From: a virus
IMG/VR virus record: IMGVR_UViG_3300023443_001052
Coordinates: 1 to 36,377 of that record
DNA: 36,377 nucleotides
Strand: one strand, 5' to 3'
In this document: in pieces, positions 23,215 through 31,351 of the stretch
Position numbering within the stretch: the stretch's first letter is position 1
Layout: each line of letters begins with the position of its first letter
Program-made: the position numbers and the translations under genes
The notes under the pieces: generated by a model
What the model was told of the DNA's origin: nothing
What the model saw: the letters and a program-made list of their open reading frames with translations, nothing else
The model's database searches: none

Positions 23215-24662
23215 ATACACCATTGAACCAAATCGATTTTTATAAAGCAGATCACAGATCACAATACCCTAAAGGGACACAAACAGTATTTTCGAACTGG
23301 ACCCCCCGAGGATCTAGAATCGAAGGTATCGATAAGGTCGTATTTTTTGGATTGCAGTATTTCATCAAGGAATATCTTCAAAAAAGATGGAATGAAGATT
23401 TTTTCAAAAAAGACAAAAACGAAGTTGTTTCCAGATACGCAAGACGTATGAGAAACGCAGGGATAAAAATAGACGTCGATCACATTGAAGCACTCCACGA
23501 CCTAGGATATTTACCTTTAGAATTCTGGGCTCTTCCTGAAGGGAGTAAGGTACCTATCGGTGTTCCTATGTTTGTATTTTGGAACACAGAACCTGAATTT
23601 TTCTGGTTGACAAATTACATTGAGACAAGCCTATCCTCAACAATATGGGGCATGTGTACTTCAGCAACAATAGCCAATCACTACCGGGAGATACTCGAAG
23701 ACGTGGCAGAACGTACAGGAGGCGATAAAGAGATGGTGCCTTGGCAGACACATGATTTCTCGTGCCGAGGTTTATTTGGAATCGAAGCAACGATGCTCTC
23801 AGGAGCCGGTCACCTGCTTAGTTTTACGGGTACTGACACCGTTCCGGCGATCGATTTTCTTGAAGAGTACTATGGCGCGGATTCAGATAAGGAAATCGTG
23901 GGCGGATCTGTTCCTGCAACTGAACATTCTGTGATGTGCATGGGGAAAAAAGAAAGTGAACTAGATACCTACAGAAGACTGATCACAGAGGTTTACCCTT
24001 CAGGTATTGTATCTATCGTGAGCGACACTTGGGATTACTGGAAAGTGTGGACGGAGATTTTACCGAAATTAAAATCCGAAATACTGGGTCGAGAAGGTAA
24101 AGTTGTGATCCGCCCCGATAGCGGAGATCCTGTGAAAATACTTGTAGGTGACCCGGAAGCGGAACCAGGAACACCAGAACACAAAGGGTCGTTCGAAATG
24201 GCGTGGGAAGTGTTCGGAGGACATATAAACGAGAAGGGATTCAAGGTTCTTGATTCGCACATAGGATTGATTTACGGAGACTCGATCACTATCGAACGCT
24301 GTAAAGCAATTTGTGAAGGACTCATCACCAAGGGCTTTGTACCTACGTGCGTTTTTGGAATAGGTTCTTACACGTATCAGTATAACACAAGAGATACTTT
24401 TGGGTTTGCTGTTAAAGCAACTGCGGGAGTAGTCAACGGAGAACTTAGGGAGATATTCAAAGATCCCGAAACAGACAGCGGAGAAAAGAAATCGGCTAAA
24501 GGGCTTCTCAGTGTTCACATAAGCCAAGACGGTGAATATTGGCTTAAGGAAGATTCAACTTGGGAACGCGTGAAGACATGCCATTTCAAACCCGTGTTTA
24601 CAGACGGAAAACTAATAACCGAACAGTCTTTGAGAGAAATACGTGAAAGGATCAGGAAATAA
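23211..24662 (+). CDS. Nicotinamide phosphoribosyltransferase-like enzyme (NAMPT / Namat-like)
   Basis: 483 aa, typical NAMPT length. Signatures: QIDFYKADHRSQYPKGTQTV at the N terminus, HDFSCRGLFGIEATMLSGAG, the catalytic-histidine segment PATEHSVMCMGKKES, SIVSDTWDYWKVW, the phosphate-binding VVIRPDSGDPVKI, and YGDSITIERCKAICEGLITK with FGIGSYTYQYNTRDTFGFAVKA cited in parts. It joins nicotinamide to a pyrophosphorylated ribose: PRPP gives NMN, while in NARP1 the Namat homologue uses ADP-ribose pyrophosphate to give NAD+ directly. The overlap with the Prs-like gene marks a two-gene NAD+ module likely to restore NAD+ during infection. Confidence 0.93.
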   Translation: MNTPLNQIDFYKADHRSQYPKGTQTVFSNWTPRGSRIEGIDKVVFFGLQYFIKEYLQKRWNEDFFKKDKNEVVSRYARRMRNAGIKIDVDHIEALHDLGYLPLEFWALPEGSKVPIGVPMFVFWNTEPEFFWLTNYIETSLSSTIWGMCTSATIANHYREILEDVAERTGGDKEMVPWQTHDFSCRGLFGIEATMLSGAGHLLSFTGTDTVPAIDFLEEYYGADSDKEIVGGSVPATEHSVMCMGKKESELDTYRRLITEVYPSGIVSIVSDTWDYWKVWTEILPKLKSEILGREGKVVIRPDSGDPVKILVGDPEAEPGTPEHKGSFEMAWEVFGGHINEKGFKVLDSHIGLIYGDSITIERCKAICEGLITKGFVPTCVFGIGSYTYQYNTRDTFGFAVKATAGVVNGELREIFKDPETDSGEKKSAKGLLSVHISQDGEYWLKEDSTWERVKTCHFKPVFTDGKLITEQSLREIRERIRK

Positions 24663-24853
24663 TGTCTAGATCAGAATCGATTGACTCCATGCGAACCGTG
24701 AACAGTATCACATACAGGTTTTACCACACGACCGTGACAAGTATCACCGCAACGCTGAGCTGTATGTCATTTCAAGAACTATACATGCATCAAATGCAAG
24801 CACAGATATTGACCCAACAAAAAGCACACAACGACAAACAAAGGAGAGTATGA
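24662..24853 (+). CDS. Unknown small protein, 63 aa
   Basis: ATG overlaps the NAMPT stop by 1 nt (TAATG). Ser/Thr-rich first half (SRSESIDSMRTVNSITYRF) and a Gln/Met-rich helix (YMHQMQAQILTQQKAHNDK). No recognisable domain. Coupling to the NAD module suggests co-expression only. Confidence 0.55.
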   Translation: MSRSESIDSMRTVNSITYRFYHTTVTSITATLSCMSFQELYMHQMQAQILTQQKAHNDKQRRV

Positions 24854-24854
24854 T

Positions 24855-25025
24855 ATGAAATTTATGACAGAAGGTTCATGGTTATCATATACGATAGGTT
24901 TGACGATACTCCTTCTTGCCTTGATGAAGTATGAAGAAAAAAAAGAATTGTGGTGGTTAGAGTGTCTAGACAAAGACCGATCGCTAGAGCAATGTAAAGA
25001 AATAAGAACAGCCATGGACGAGTAG
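24855..25025 (+). CDS. Small membrane protein with C-x9-CKEI tail, 56 aa
   Basis: ATG 24855 with AGGAGAG about 9 nt upstream. One N-terminal membrane helix (WLSYTIGLTILLLALMKY), a charged linker (EEKKELWWLE) and a tail CLDKDRSLEQCKEIRTAM. The tail repeats the C-x3-D-x3-E-x-C-K-E-I pattern of the protein at 22199, although the rest differs. Likely a paralogue or partner. Function unknown. Confidence 0.6.
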   Translation: MKFMTEGSWLSYTIGLTILLLALMKYEEKKELWWLECLDKDRSLEQCKEIRTAMDE

Positions 25026-25027
25026 GA

Positions 25028-25354
25028 ATGTACGATAAAAAAATAACAAATATTTTTAAAAAGGAGGGCGTGGAAGCGGTGCTCGACATCAAAGCCACGT
25101 TCAACGGAACCCCTCCTACCTTTTTCGGAGAAAAGAGATGGAAAAGTCCCTTGTTTTGTGCAGCAAGGATGTGTAATCTTTCTAAAAGAAGATCGGTTCT
25201 TATCAGCCTAGGAAAAAAATACACAGTTCAAGCGTTCGGGAATCAGTTGCGGGTAATTGCTGTGGTATTCATCCCGAACTCAAAAGGAGGCACTCAAGTG
25301 AATAGGGATGTTACGCGGATCTTACGAAATCGACCAAAGAGAGAAGGACTTTAA
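25028..25354 (+). CDS. Unknown basic protein, 108 aa
   Basis: ATG 25028 shortly after the previous stop with AGGA adjacent. Lysine/arginine-rich (YDKKITNIFKKEGVEAVL, CNLSKRRSVLISLGKKYTV, ending RILRNRPKREGL), with a central beta-rich part. The charge would suit nucleic-acid binding, but no motif is recognised. Confidence 0.55.
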   Translation: MYDKKITNIFKKEGVEAVLDIKATFNGTPPTFFGEKRWKSPLFCAARMCNLSKRRSVLISLGKKYTVQAFGNQLRVIAVVFIPNSKGGTQVNRDVTRILRNRPKREGL

Positions 25355-25355
25355 A

Positions 25356-25427
25356 ATGGACATTTATAGAAAATCGGCCCCTCCCGCTAACAAATTCTAC
25401 CGACTCAAGGACGCACTTGCAGATTAG
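25356..25427 (+). CDS. Possible 23-aa peptide
   Basis: ATG 25356 overlaps nothing but follows the previous stop by 1 nt, with GAGAAGGA about 8 nt upstream. Starts MDIYRKSAPPANKFYRL. Only spacing and ribosome-binding site support it. Confidence 0.35.
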   Translation: MDIYRKSAPPANKFYRLKDALAD

Positions 25428-25477
25428 AACTTTCTACTAGGCCGTGCAGTTGGCACTCTGCTCGTTTGGAGTTGTGG

Positions 25478-25696
25478 GTGACGACCGCCTCCGGCTTAGA
25501 GTATGATATAATCACAACATACGATGAAGCGAGAGACAAGCTTTCTTCAGAAGGAGGCACGCTTTTAGGAGGGCCATGTAGAGGTTTTTCTATAAAGAAA
25601 TTGGCATCCTGGGTGGCGGGAGTTGTATTATTCAAGGAAGGTAAGGCTGTGAGAATAAACTACTGTCCGGCGCCAGAGACTTCCAAGAGGCCTTGA
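25478..25696 (+). CDS. Unknown small protein, 72 aa
   Basis: Start set at GTG 25478 because GGAG lies 7 nt upstream; TTG 25466 or 25472 are alternatives. TTASGLEYDIITTYDEARDK, a Gly-rich turn (GGTLLGGPCRGF) and a hydrophobic strand (LASWVAGVVLFKEGKAVRI). Looks like a small soluble alpha-beta fold. Not recognised. Confidence 0.5.
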   Translation: MTTASGLEYDIITTYDEARDKLSSEGGTLLGGPCRGFSIKKLASWVAGVVLFKEGKAVRINYCPAPETSKRP

Positions 25697-25699
25697 TTA

Positions 25700-25759
25700 A
25701 TGTTTGATGATGAATTCCTCTGGCTGCTCTTATTTATAATTTGGATATTTTTCTTTTGA
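25700..25759 (+). CDS. Possible 19-aa hydrophobic peptide
   Basis: ATG 25700 is 3 nt after the previous stop. MFDDEFLWLLLFIIWIFFF is an acidic head plus one very hydrophobic helix, so it would insert in the membrane. Very short; supported by composition and spacing only. Confidence 0.3.
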   Translation: MFDDEFLWLLLFIIWIFFF

Positions 25760-25796
25760 CCGTAGATCTTTTCAACCCTAACCACGAAAGTAAAAA

Positions 25797-26993
25797 ATGA
25801 ACATACTATTACTCACGACCTTACTGGCCTTCACACCCGAAGTTATTGACGTCTCAGAAGAAGTCAACGAAGGGATCACCAAACAAACGCTTACTGTATC
25901 GTTTGGACTCGACCCAATCGAAGAATTCACGCTTCACAACCTGTACAAGGAGGAGTGCCCATATTACATTGATGTTATCTGGCCTATGCCCGTTGGGTTT
26001 GGTATTGAATACCACGAGACATTAGGAGACCCTGAAGCACCGTACACCTCGAACTTCCTGGGGTCCGCAGCCTCATTTTGCCTAAACATGATCGTTGTTG
26101 ACGAGCCCGGAGAAGTTCCTTTAGGCGGTTGCGAAAGCGGTGCGTACGATTGCTCTATTCCCGCCGATTGGGGTTTGTCGTTCCGTGCGGAGGAGATGAT
26201 TGACTTTGCGCGAGGTGAACTCAAGAACCCGAACAAAAAACCGATCATCGCTGGATATGTTGCCGGTGCAATCACTGCCGGTGCGGCCGTCAACGCAAAC
26301 CCGGATTGGTTCTCGGGCCTTGGGCTCATAGGTGGCACACCGTTTGCGGCTCCGGGTTCAGGCATTAAAGAGTACAACGAGTTTGGGTGCAATAACCTCT
26401 TGCCCCCTAACGGCGGGTATGACCCCGGCATGTACTTGTTCAAGTTGCTACTCACTAAAGCAAAAACCAACCCAAACGATTTGGTCGTAGCCCCGGAGGC
26501 ATTTCTTCTGCCGGCAGTGCCACAACTGGCCGTACTCGTAGACCCCACTTACCGCGAAGTGTTCGACGTGCTCATGCTTCAGCACATCGATAATGCTAAC
26601 TGGCCGGGGCCGGAATACACATATTGCACGGATGATGGCGCAGGTGGGATGCTTTATTGTGACGAAGACGAGATGCTTGCGTTAGGTGACACCTTACGTT
26701 ACTACGCCGACCTTTGGATGATTGGTGACATGGCGTGCTCTTTGGGTGACGGATACAGCTCACCTTACATCGCCAATATCGGCGAGTTCGAAGGGCGAAT
26801 ACTGGCAACCGTAGACGCCAAAGCGTTTGGCCCTGCAATGTCCGGTTACCTTGAGCAATTTACGTCTGCAAAGAGTATTAAAACGCTTGAATCAGACCGA
26901 GCCGAATCAGATCGCATGCATTCACCCTCACGCATATTCACCCTCGACGCCCCGTTTATTCTTTGGGCGTGGTGGACGTACTTAACTCAGTAA
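25797..26993 (+). CDS. Secreted moron-like protein, degenerate alpha/beta-hydrolase candidate
   Basis: 398 aa with an N-terminal signal-peptide-like segment (MNILLLTTLLAFT) and about nine cysteines, which suits export. The centre, PIIAGYVAGAITAGAAVNAN followed by PDWFSGLGLIGGTPFA, resembles the nucleophile-elbow region of alpha/beta hydrolases (GxSxG), but the serine position is Val (GYVAG, GTT codon). It is more GC-rich in third positions than its neighbours and stands alone between early and virion genes with gaps of 37 bp and 155 bp. This fits a moron acquired from a bacterium. Function unknown; binding, decoy or a different active site are possible. Confidence 0.55.
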   Translation: MNILLLTTLLAFTPEVIDVSEEVNEGITKQTLTVSFGLDPIEEFTLHNLYKEECPYYIDVIWPMPVGFGIEYHETLGDPEAPYTSNFLGSAASFCLNMIVVDEPGEVPLGGCESGAYDCSIPADWGLSFRAEEMIDFARGELKNPNKKPIIAGYVAGAITAGAAVNANPDWFSGLGLIGGTPFAAPGSGIKEYNEFGCNNLLPPNGGYDPGMYLFKLLLTKAKTNPNDLVVAPEAFLLPAVPQLAVLVDPTYREVFDVLMLQHIDNANWPGPEYTYCTDDGAGGMLYCDEDEMLALGDTLRYYADLWMIGDMACSLGDGYSSPYIANIGEFEGRILATVDAKAFGPAMSGYLEQFTSAKSIKTLESDRAESDRMHSPSRIFTLDAPFILWAWWTYLTQ

Positions 26994-27148
26994 TCGTTGC
27001 AAGGAAGACATGTTGTGACGCCACATGCCCTCTCTTCTTTGAACATAGACTACTGATTACTTGTCAAGGCAAAAGGTAAAATAGAACCGAAATTAAGAGG
27101 ATATGATGGGGGGTTGCTCGCCACGCACTGCGCGGTTATCCTTTTCAT

Positions 27149-27256
27149 GTGGCAGAAAGTCCCGAGCAACTAGATTTACCCTTGGCAGATCGTCCTGAAG
27201 AGAAGAAGGACGGCCAAGAAAACGAACCGGCCCAGCGGCAGGGGGTTTTCTTGTGA
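27149..27256 (+). CDS. Possible 35-aa acidic peptide before the protease gene
   Basis: GTG 27149; its TGA overlaps the following gene start (TGATG). AESPEQLDLPLADRPEEKKD and a Gln/Pro-rich end. No signal or domain. It may be a coupling peptide or a decayed gene end. The rest of 26994-27148 shows no gene, only an AGTAATC/GATTACT inverted pair 60 bp apart. Confidence 0.3.
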   Translation: MAESPEQLDLPLADRPEEKKDGQENEPAQRQGVFL

Positions 27257-28410
27257 TGAATCTGGAGAGGTTTGACTCGTTGGGGGAAATCCACTTCGAC
27301 GAGAACCGGCAAGACGGTATTTTTGCAGAAGAGAAAAAAGAAGATGGACCTAACGCGCAGGGATTTTTAGTTTTTAGAAATGTTCCTTTGACGCGTGTAG
27401 GGGTATTTAAATACTCAGATGGAACTTTGACTTGGGGGGAACTTCGAACCGAGCGCGAAGTATTTGCTGAAGATTCAATGCGTTCGTTTGAGAACGCAGT
27501 GGTTACGGACGATCATCCTGAAAAGTTTGTCACGCCAGACAACGTGAAAGACGTACAGGCGGGCCATGGTGGATCGAAGGTATTTCGAGACGGAGATTTT
27601 TTAAAGATCGACTCTTTAACGATCACCGACCCTCACACAATTCAAAAAATCAGAGATGGGAAACAAGAACTTTCTTGTGGATACACAGTTCAGCACCTCC
27701 TAAATAAAGGGATGCACGAGGACGGTCCACATGAATTTGAACATACTAAAATCAGGGGGAACCATTACGCGGTAGTCGATCGCGGACGTGCGGGACCTCA
27801 TTGTCGTTTACCTACAGAGGATGCCCAACCAATGGATAAAAAAGTGCTAGAACAAGCGCTTGTTGACGCGAAGAAACTCGCCGATGAGCAAATTAAAACC
27901 CTTGAAGAAAAAGATGCTGAGCTGAAAAAAGCCCGCGAAGATCTCGAAGCTCTTCAACCCCTTCCACCAAAAAAAGAAGACGCAGAAGATCCTGAAAAAG
28001 GAAAACTTGCAGCGAAGGTTGACGTATTGGAGACCGAGCTTCAGGAGTTTAAAGACGGTGAAACTTCCCGAGTGAGTGCCCGCGTTGATTTGGTGAGCAA
28101 AGTCTCCCAGGTTTTACAGTCTTGCGACAGCACACAGTCGGACGAAGACTTGAAAAAATCGGTCATTGTTCATGTGTTCCCAAGCAAAAAAGACACGCTC
28201 GATGCGAAGATCGAAGCCAAGGGTGCTGGTTATTTAGATGGACTTTTTGAGGCTGCGTTTGAACGGCACCAGAAAGATCAAAAAGATATCCAGAACGGAC
28301 ATCTTGATGAAATTTCCAGTGGTTCGATGAACGACGATTGGAAAGACACACTTGTGAAAGAATATAACGACCGTGCGAATACTCAGAACACGGAAGGAGA
28401 AGGAAAATAA
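27253..28410 (+). CDS. DUF2213 prohead protease fused to scaffold
   Basis: 385 aa. GTG 27253 has GGGGG 7 nt upstream; ATG 27256 is an equal candidate. Residues about 30-195 are the DUF2213 protease: GFLVFRNVPLTRVGVFKY, FENAVVTDDHPEKFVTPDNV, KQELSCGYTVQHLL (likely Ser) and IRGNHYAVVDRGRAG (likely His). From about 205 it is a long charged coiled coil (DEQIKTLEEKDAELKKARED) that would act as scaffold and be removed on maturation. It heads the capsid cluster, the standard order before cement and major capsid proteins. Confidence 0.88.
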   Translation: MMNLERFDSLGEIHFDENRQDGIFAEEKKEDGPNAQGFLVFRNVPLTRVGVFKYSDGTLTWGELRTEREVFAEDSMRSFENAVVTDDHPEKFVTPDNVKDVQAGHGGSKVFRDGDFLKIDSLTITDPHTIQKIRDGKQELSCGYTVQHLLNKGMHEDGPHEFEHTKIRGNHYAVVDRGRAGPHCRLPTEDAQPMDKKVLEQALVDAKKLADEQIKTLEEKDAELKKAREDLEALQPLPPKKEDAEDPEKGKLAAKVDVLETELQEFKDGETSRVSARVDLVSKVSQVLQSCDSTQSDEDLKKSVIVHVFPSKKDTLDAKIEAKGAGYLDGLFEAAFERHQKDQKDIQNGHLDEISSGSMNDDWKDTLVKEYNDRANTQNTEGEGK

Positions 28411-29225
28411 TGGCGCTAGATCCCCGATACATTCCTACTGACAAGTTGGCAGGAAATCCAGGTACGACCAGATCACAGACTTTGGAATCGTACGTCAACG
28501 AATCATTACCTCAATCGAACACGGTACCTATTGGAGGTACTACGGATGGTGATTACACGATCCGCATTACCGATGTTGAGGAAGACACTTTCTACGATTC
28601 CACTTTCGGTGCGTCTTCAGATACGGCGGATGCCATCGCCGACGGTGTCGCCGCAGCGATTGAAGCCAACGAGGATTTGAATAACGTTGTGGATGCAGCA
28701 GGTACTCCCGGTACTCCATTATTGTTGACTTTTCAACATACCAACCGAGATTACGTGATCACATTTCCATCGAATCCCGGCGGAAATATGACTTTGACCA
28801 CTACTCAGGTAGCGGGAGGTTCTAAAGTAGAGCCCGGTCGTGGTGTGATTCAAGGTTCGTCTGACGAGTTAGCCCGGCATCCTCAAACAGGTGATGTTGA
28901 GCAAAACTTTGTGGGCATCGTGGCACGAGACACCCATACAATCCTTCGAACTGAGGACGTGGCCGGAGCTGTTGATGGTGCTGAGCCGGGCCGTAGTTTC
29001 ACAGTTTGTTCTTCGGGAGACCGTGTAGTGAACATCGAAGATGCAGTTGCCAAAGGTGCAGACGTTTACATGCGCATCATTGCGACGGCAACCAACCCAA
29101 ACACGGGTTATTTTCGCAGTGACGCGGATACAGCAAACGCGATCAAGATCAACAATCTCGTTTTTGGTGAAACATTAACCAGTGGCGGTGTAGGCATCGT
29201 TGTACTGAATCGGCCTCAAACTTAA
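28410..29225 (+). CDS. Head decoration / structural cement protein, Gp24-like with inserted domain
   Basis: 271 aa; ATG overlaps the protease TAA (TAATG). The N-terminal strand (ALDPRYIPTDKLAGNPG) and C-terminal barrel (GRGVIQGSSDELARHPQTGD, FVGIVARDTHT, FTVCSSGDRVVNIEDAVAKG) resemble phage structural cement proteins that stabilise the expanded capsid. Residues about 40-140 look like an extra beta-domain (YTIRITDVEEDTFYDSTFGA, TADAIADGVAAAIEAN, LTTTQVAGGSK). Related segments appear in the proteins at 30626 and 35145. Confidence 0.7.
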   Translation: MALDPRYIPTDKLAGNPGTTRSQTLESYVNESLPQSNTVPIGGTTDGDYTIRITDVEEDTFYDSTFGASSDTADAIADGVAAAIEANEDLNNVVDAAGTPGTPLLLTFQHTNRDYVITFPSNPGGNMTLTTTQVAGGSKVEPGRGVIQGSSDELARHPQTGDVEQNFVGIVARDTHTILRTEDVAGAVDGAEPGRSFTVCSSGDRVVNIEDAVAKGADVYMRIIATATNPNTGYFRSDADTANAIKINNLVFGETLTSGGVGIVVLNRPQT

Positions 29226-29235
29226 GGAACTGACC

Positions 29236-30225
29236 ATGGATAAATTTTATATTGATTCTGTTGAAAAAGCATTCCGCGACCATATCGCAGACGCTGCACG
29301 AACACGAACAACTGACCGCCAAACGGGACTCATCGCCAAGGAGATGACCCAGAACGTTCTACAAGCAGCTTTTCAACGCAGGTACCCTGAACTTCAGTGG
29401 GCCAACGGGGGGCTAATCTCTCGTAGGACTTCGACCGATCCAGGCGCTTTGAGTAACGTGTGGTTTGAGGAAGATCAAACAGGACTTGCGGAAATGATGG
29501 CCCCTGATGCTGAAGATTACCCAATTGCGGACATCAAAGGGAACCGAAAAGAAGCACCGATCGAGGACCTCGGTTTAGCGCTGAAGTTCACTACAAAGGA
29601 GCTCCGAACTGCTCGGTTTGCAGGTGTTGGGGATTTGGTGACAAAAAAAGGCGCTTCGGTACGTCGAGGTACAGATCGCAAGCTCGATCAGCTCATCAAA
29701 ACGGGAGCACCTTCGCAAAATCTTTTTGGAATCTACGCATACCCCGGAGCCGCTTTGTTAAATGCGGTGGTCGGCGATTGGACCGCAGCAACACCTGCGC
29801 AAATCATCTCTGATTTCAATACAGCATTCCAAACGTACCGTTCAAAGTCCAACGGTGTTTTAGGAAACAACATTACAGTGATGTTCGATAACGTTACTGC
29901 GACGCACCTTAAAAAGACCCGTATGGCAACCGACGACCCGACGAAAGTTTGGGACGAACTCTTGAGCATTTACGGAGACGGTCAAATTGTTCGTATGGGT
30001 GTAGATTACGATCTCGCTACAGCGGACGAAGCAGGAACTGGCCCACGGGTACTTTTCTACGAGAACAACCCCGAGGTCATTCTTGCAGAGATTCCTTTGT
30101 ATCTCGAAGGACAGCCACCAGTACGGACTCTAAGAACTACGAAAATCGGATTTGACACCAGTTTCGGTGGAGTTATCTGTTACCAACCAGACACGATTCT
30201 ATATCTAGATGGCGTTGGAGCGTAA
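29236..30225 (+). CDS. Major capsid protein, DUF2184 family
   Basis: 329 aa, AAGGA about 10 nt upstream. HK97-fold shell protein of the DUF2184 type: TGLIAKEMTQNVLQAAFQRR, NVWFEEDQTGLAEMMAPDAE, a conserved LGLALKFTTKELRTARFAG, VTKKGASVRRGTDRKLDQLI and the C-terminal RTTKIGFDTSFGGVICYQPD with LYLDG at the end. No large N-terminal delta domain, consistent with the separate scaffold in the protease gene. The position after protease and cement genes is as expected. Confidence 0.88.
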   Translation: MDKFYIDSVEKAFRDHIADAARTRTTDRQTGLIAKEMTQNVLQAAFQRRYPELQWANGGLISRRTSTDPGALSNVWFEEDQTGLAEMMAPDAEDYPIADIKGNRKEAPIEDLGLALKFTTKELRTARFAGVGDLVTKKGASVRRGTDRKLDQLIKTGAPSQNLFGIYAYPGAALLNAVVGDWTAATPAQIISDFNTAFQTYRSKSNGVLGNNITVMFDNVTATHLKKTRMATDDPTKVWDELLSIYGDGQIVRMGVDYDLATADEAGTGPRVLFYENNPEVILAEIPLYLEGQPPVRTLRTTKIGFDTSFGGVICYQPDTILYLDGVGA

Positions 30226-30230
30226 CTTAG

Positions 30231-30623
30231 ATGCAGGTTGAAAACAAAACCAAGTACACTCTCATTTTCCCGGTCAACCCTTACAGAGTTGTGAGCATAC
30301 GGCCGGGGGAAACAGGAGATGTGGATGAAGGACTTGTTGAAGTTTGGTCAAACACCAATCAAGGCAAGAGGTTTCTAGATCTCAAAATCGTAAAATTAGG
30401 TACCTCTACTTTGGAGGTACCTAATTTTACGCCAGATACCCCCGACGTACCGGAGGATTTATCAGAAGCGGACGTTCTTCTTAAAGAAAAAGCGTCCGAT
30501 TTAGTCCTAAAAGTCACGGGGCTTGAAGATCCCAATGTACTTGAAGAACTGTACGAAAAAGAGCACAGAAGCACGGTGCTTGCTGCGATCGAAACCCGAT
30601 TGGAAGAGCTTACAGAAGCTTAG
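30231..30623 (+). CDS. Unknown virion-cluster protein, 130 aa, possible HeH-like end
   Basis: Starts 5 bp after the capsid gene stop. N-terminal beta part (KYTLIFPVNPYRVVSIRPGE), a Pro/Asp-rich linker (PDTPDVPEDLSEADV) and a C-terminal helical unit (VTGLEDPNVLEELYEKEHRS, then AAIETRLEELTEA) like the helix-extended-helix modules seen in small head proteins. A perfect 18-bp inverted repeat lies in the coding sequence at 30389-30431. Probably an accessory head protein. Confidence 0.55.
   Translation: MQVENKTKYTLIFPVNPYRVVSIRPGETGDVDEGLVEVWSNTNQGKRFLDLKIVKLGTSTLEVPNFTPDTPDVPEDLSEADVLLKEKASDLVLKVTGLEDPNVLEELYEKEHRSTVLAAIETRLEELTEA
30389..30431. repeat. Perfect 18-bp inverted repeat inside a coding gene
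   Basis: Arms CGTAAAATTAGGTACCTC (30389-30406) and its exact inverse (30414-30431), 7-nt loop TACTTTG. In the message this forms a very stable hairpin about 150 nt after the start codon. No T run follows. Confidence 0.9.
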
Positions 30624-30625
30624 TC

Positions 30626-31351
30626 ATGACTTCTTGCGCAACGATAACGGACCTTTTCGAACTAGACCCTAGAGTGAAAACTTTGGGACCAAGTTCGAAA
30701 GGGTCGTTGCAGGTTGTTTCTCTACCGAGTCCGGGGGACACCTTCGGTTTACAGAATCTTTTAGGAGATTTGCCTGCTGAGATTCAACTTGTTGCAGTAG
30801 CGGCTGCACCTACTTCAGGAGCACGTGATTTTGAGATTGGTGCAGACGAGGAAGAGACCGCCCGAAACATCACAACATCAGTGAACGATGCAGCGAACGG
30901 TTTTGGCAGTTGGGCCCAAGCCTCTACGGTTGATGATACGGTCTATTTTTTAACGACCGCCACGGGCCCTTTGTCGGCCTATACTACGATATCGAGTACG
31001 GTTTCTCTTGTGTGGAATGCTGCCACCCTTTCAGGTGGTGCGGACACGATAAATAACATGCTTGCTTCTGCGTGTTGCATGACAAACCTCGATTGTTGGG
31101 GAAAAAAGGCAAATCAAGGAAGTGCATATTTGGCACTTCACTATTTGTACGTTTCTCTTCAAAAAGAATCTACCCCCACGAACAGGAAGAAGATTGACAA
31201 GATAGAGACGTCTTCTGCACCCGTGAACATGGCAGGTCTCGATTCAAGTTACGCGACAACACATTGGGGGAGGCTCTATCTACAGATGAGAGATTCTTTG
31301 ATTGCAGTTCCTACGAGAACACAGGGAGCGTGTCGATCATGGCTGTGTTGA
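30626..31351 (+). CDS. Neck / head-completion protein, DUF4054-like with inserted domain
   Basis: 241 aa. The ends match DUF4054 head-tail connectors: N-terminal ITDLFELDPRVKTLG, then after the insert NNMLASACCMTNLDCWGKKA, SAYLALHYLYVSLQKE and the C-terminal SYATTHWGRLYLQMRDSLIA. Between them (about 35-145) lies an extra beta-domain (QLVAVAAAPTSGARDFEIGA, DEEETARNITTSVNDAANGF, VYFLTTATGP, AATLSGGAD) of the kind found inserted in many phage proteins. The connector sits between portal and tail. Overlaps the next gene by 13 bp. Confidence 0.7.
   Translation: MTSCATITDLFELDPRVKTLGPSSKGSLQVVSLPSPGDTFGLQNLLGDLPAEIQLVAVAAAPTSGARDFEIGADEEETARNITTSVNDAANGFGSWAQASTVDDTVYFLTTATGPLSAYTTISSTVSLVWNAATLSGGADTINNMLASACCMTNLDCWGKKANQGSAYLALHYLYVSLQKESTPTNRKKIDKIETSSAPVNMAGLDSSYATTHWGRLYLQMRDSLIAVPTRTQGACRSWLC

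Noticed and set aside
27103-27198. 31-codon frame from ATG 27103
   Set aside because: Cys/Arg/Ser-rich product without a ribosome-binding site, and it competes with the better coupled GTG 27149 frame; neither is strong.
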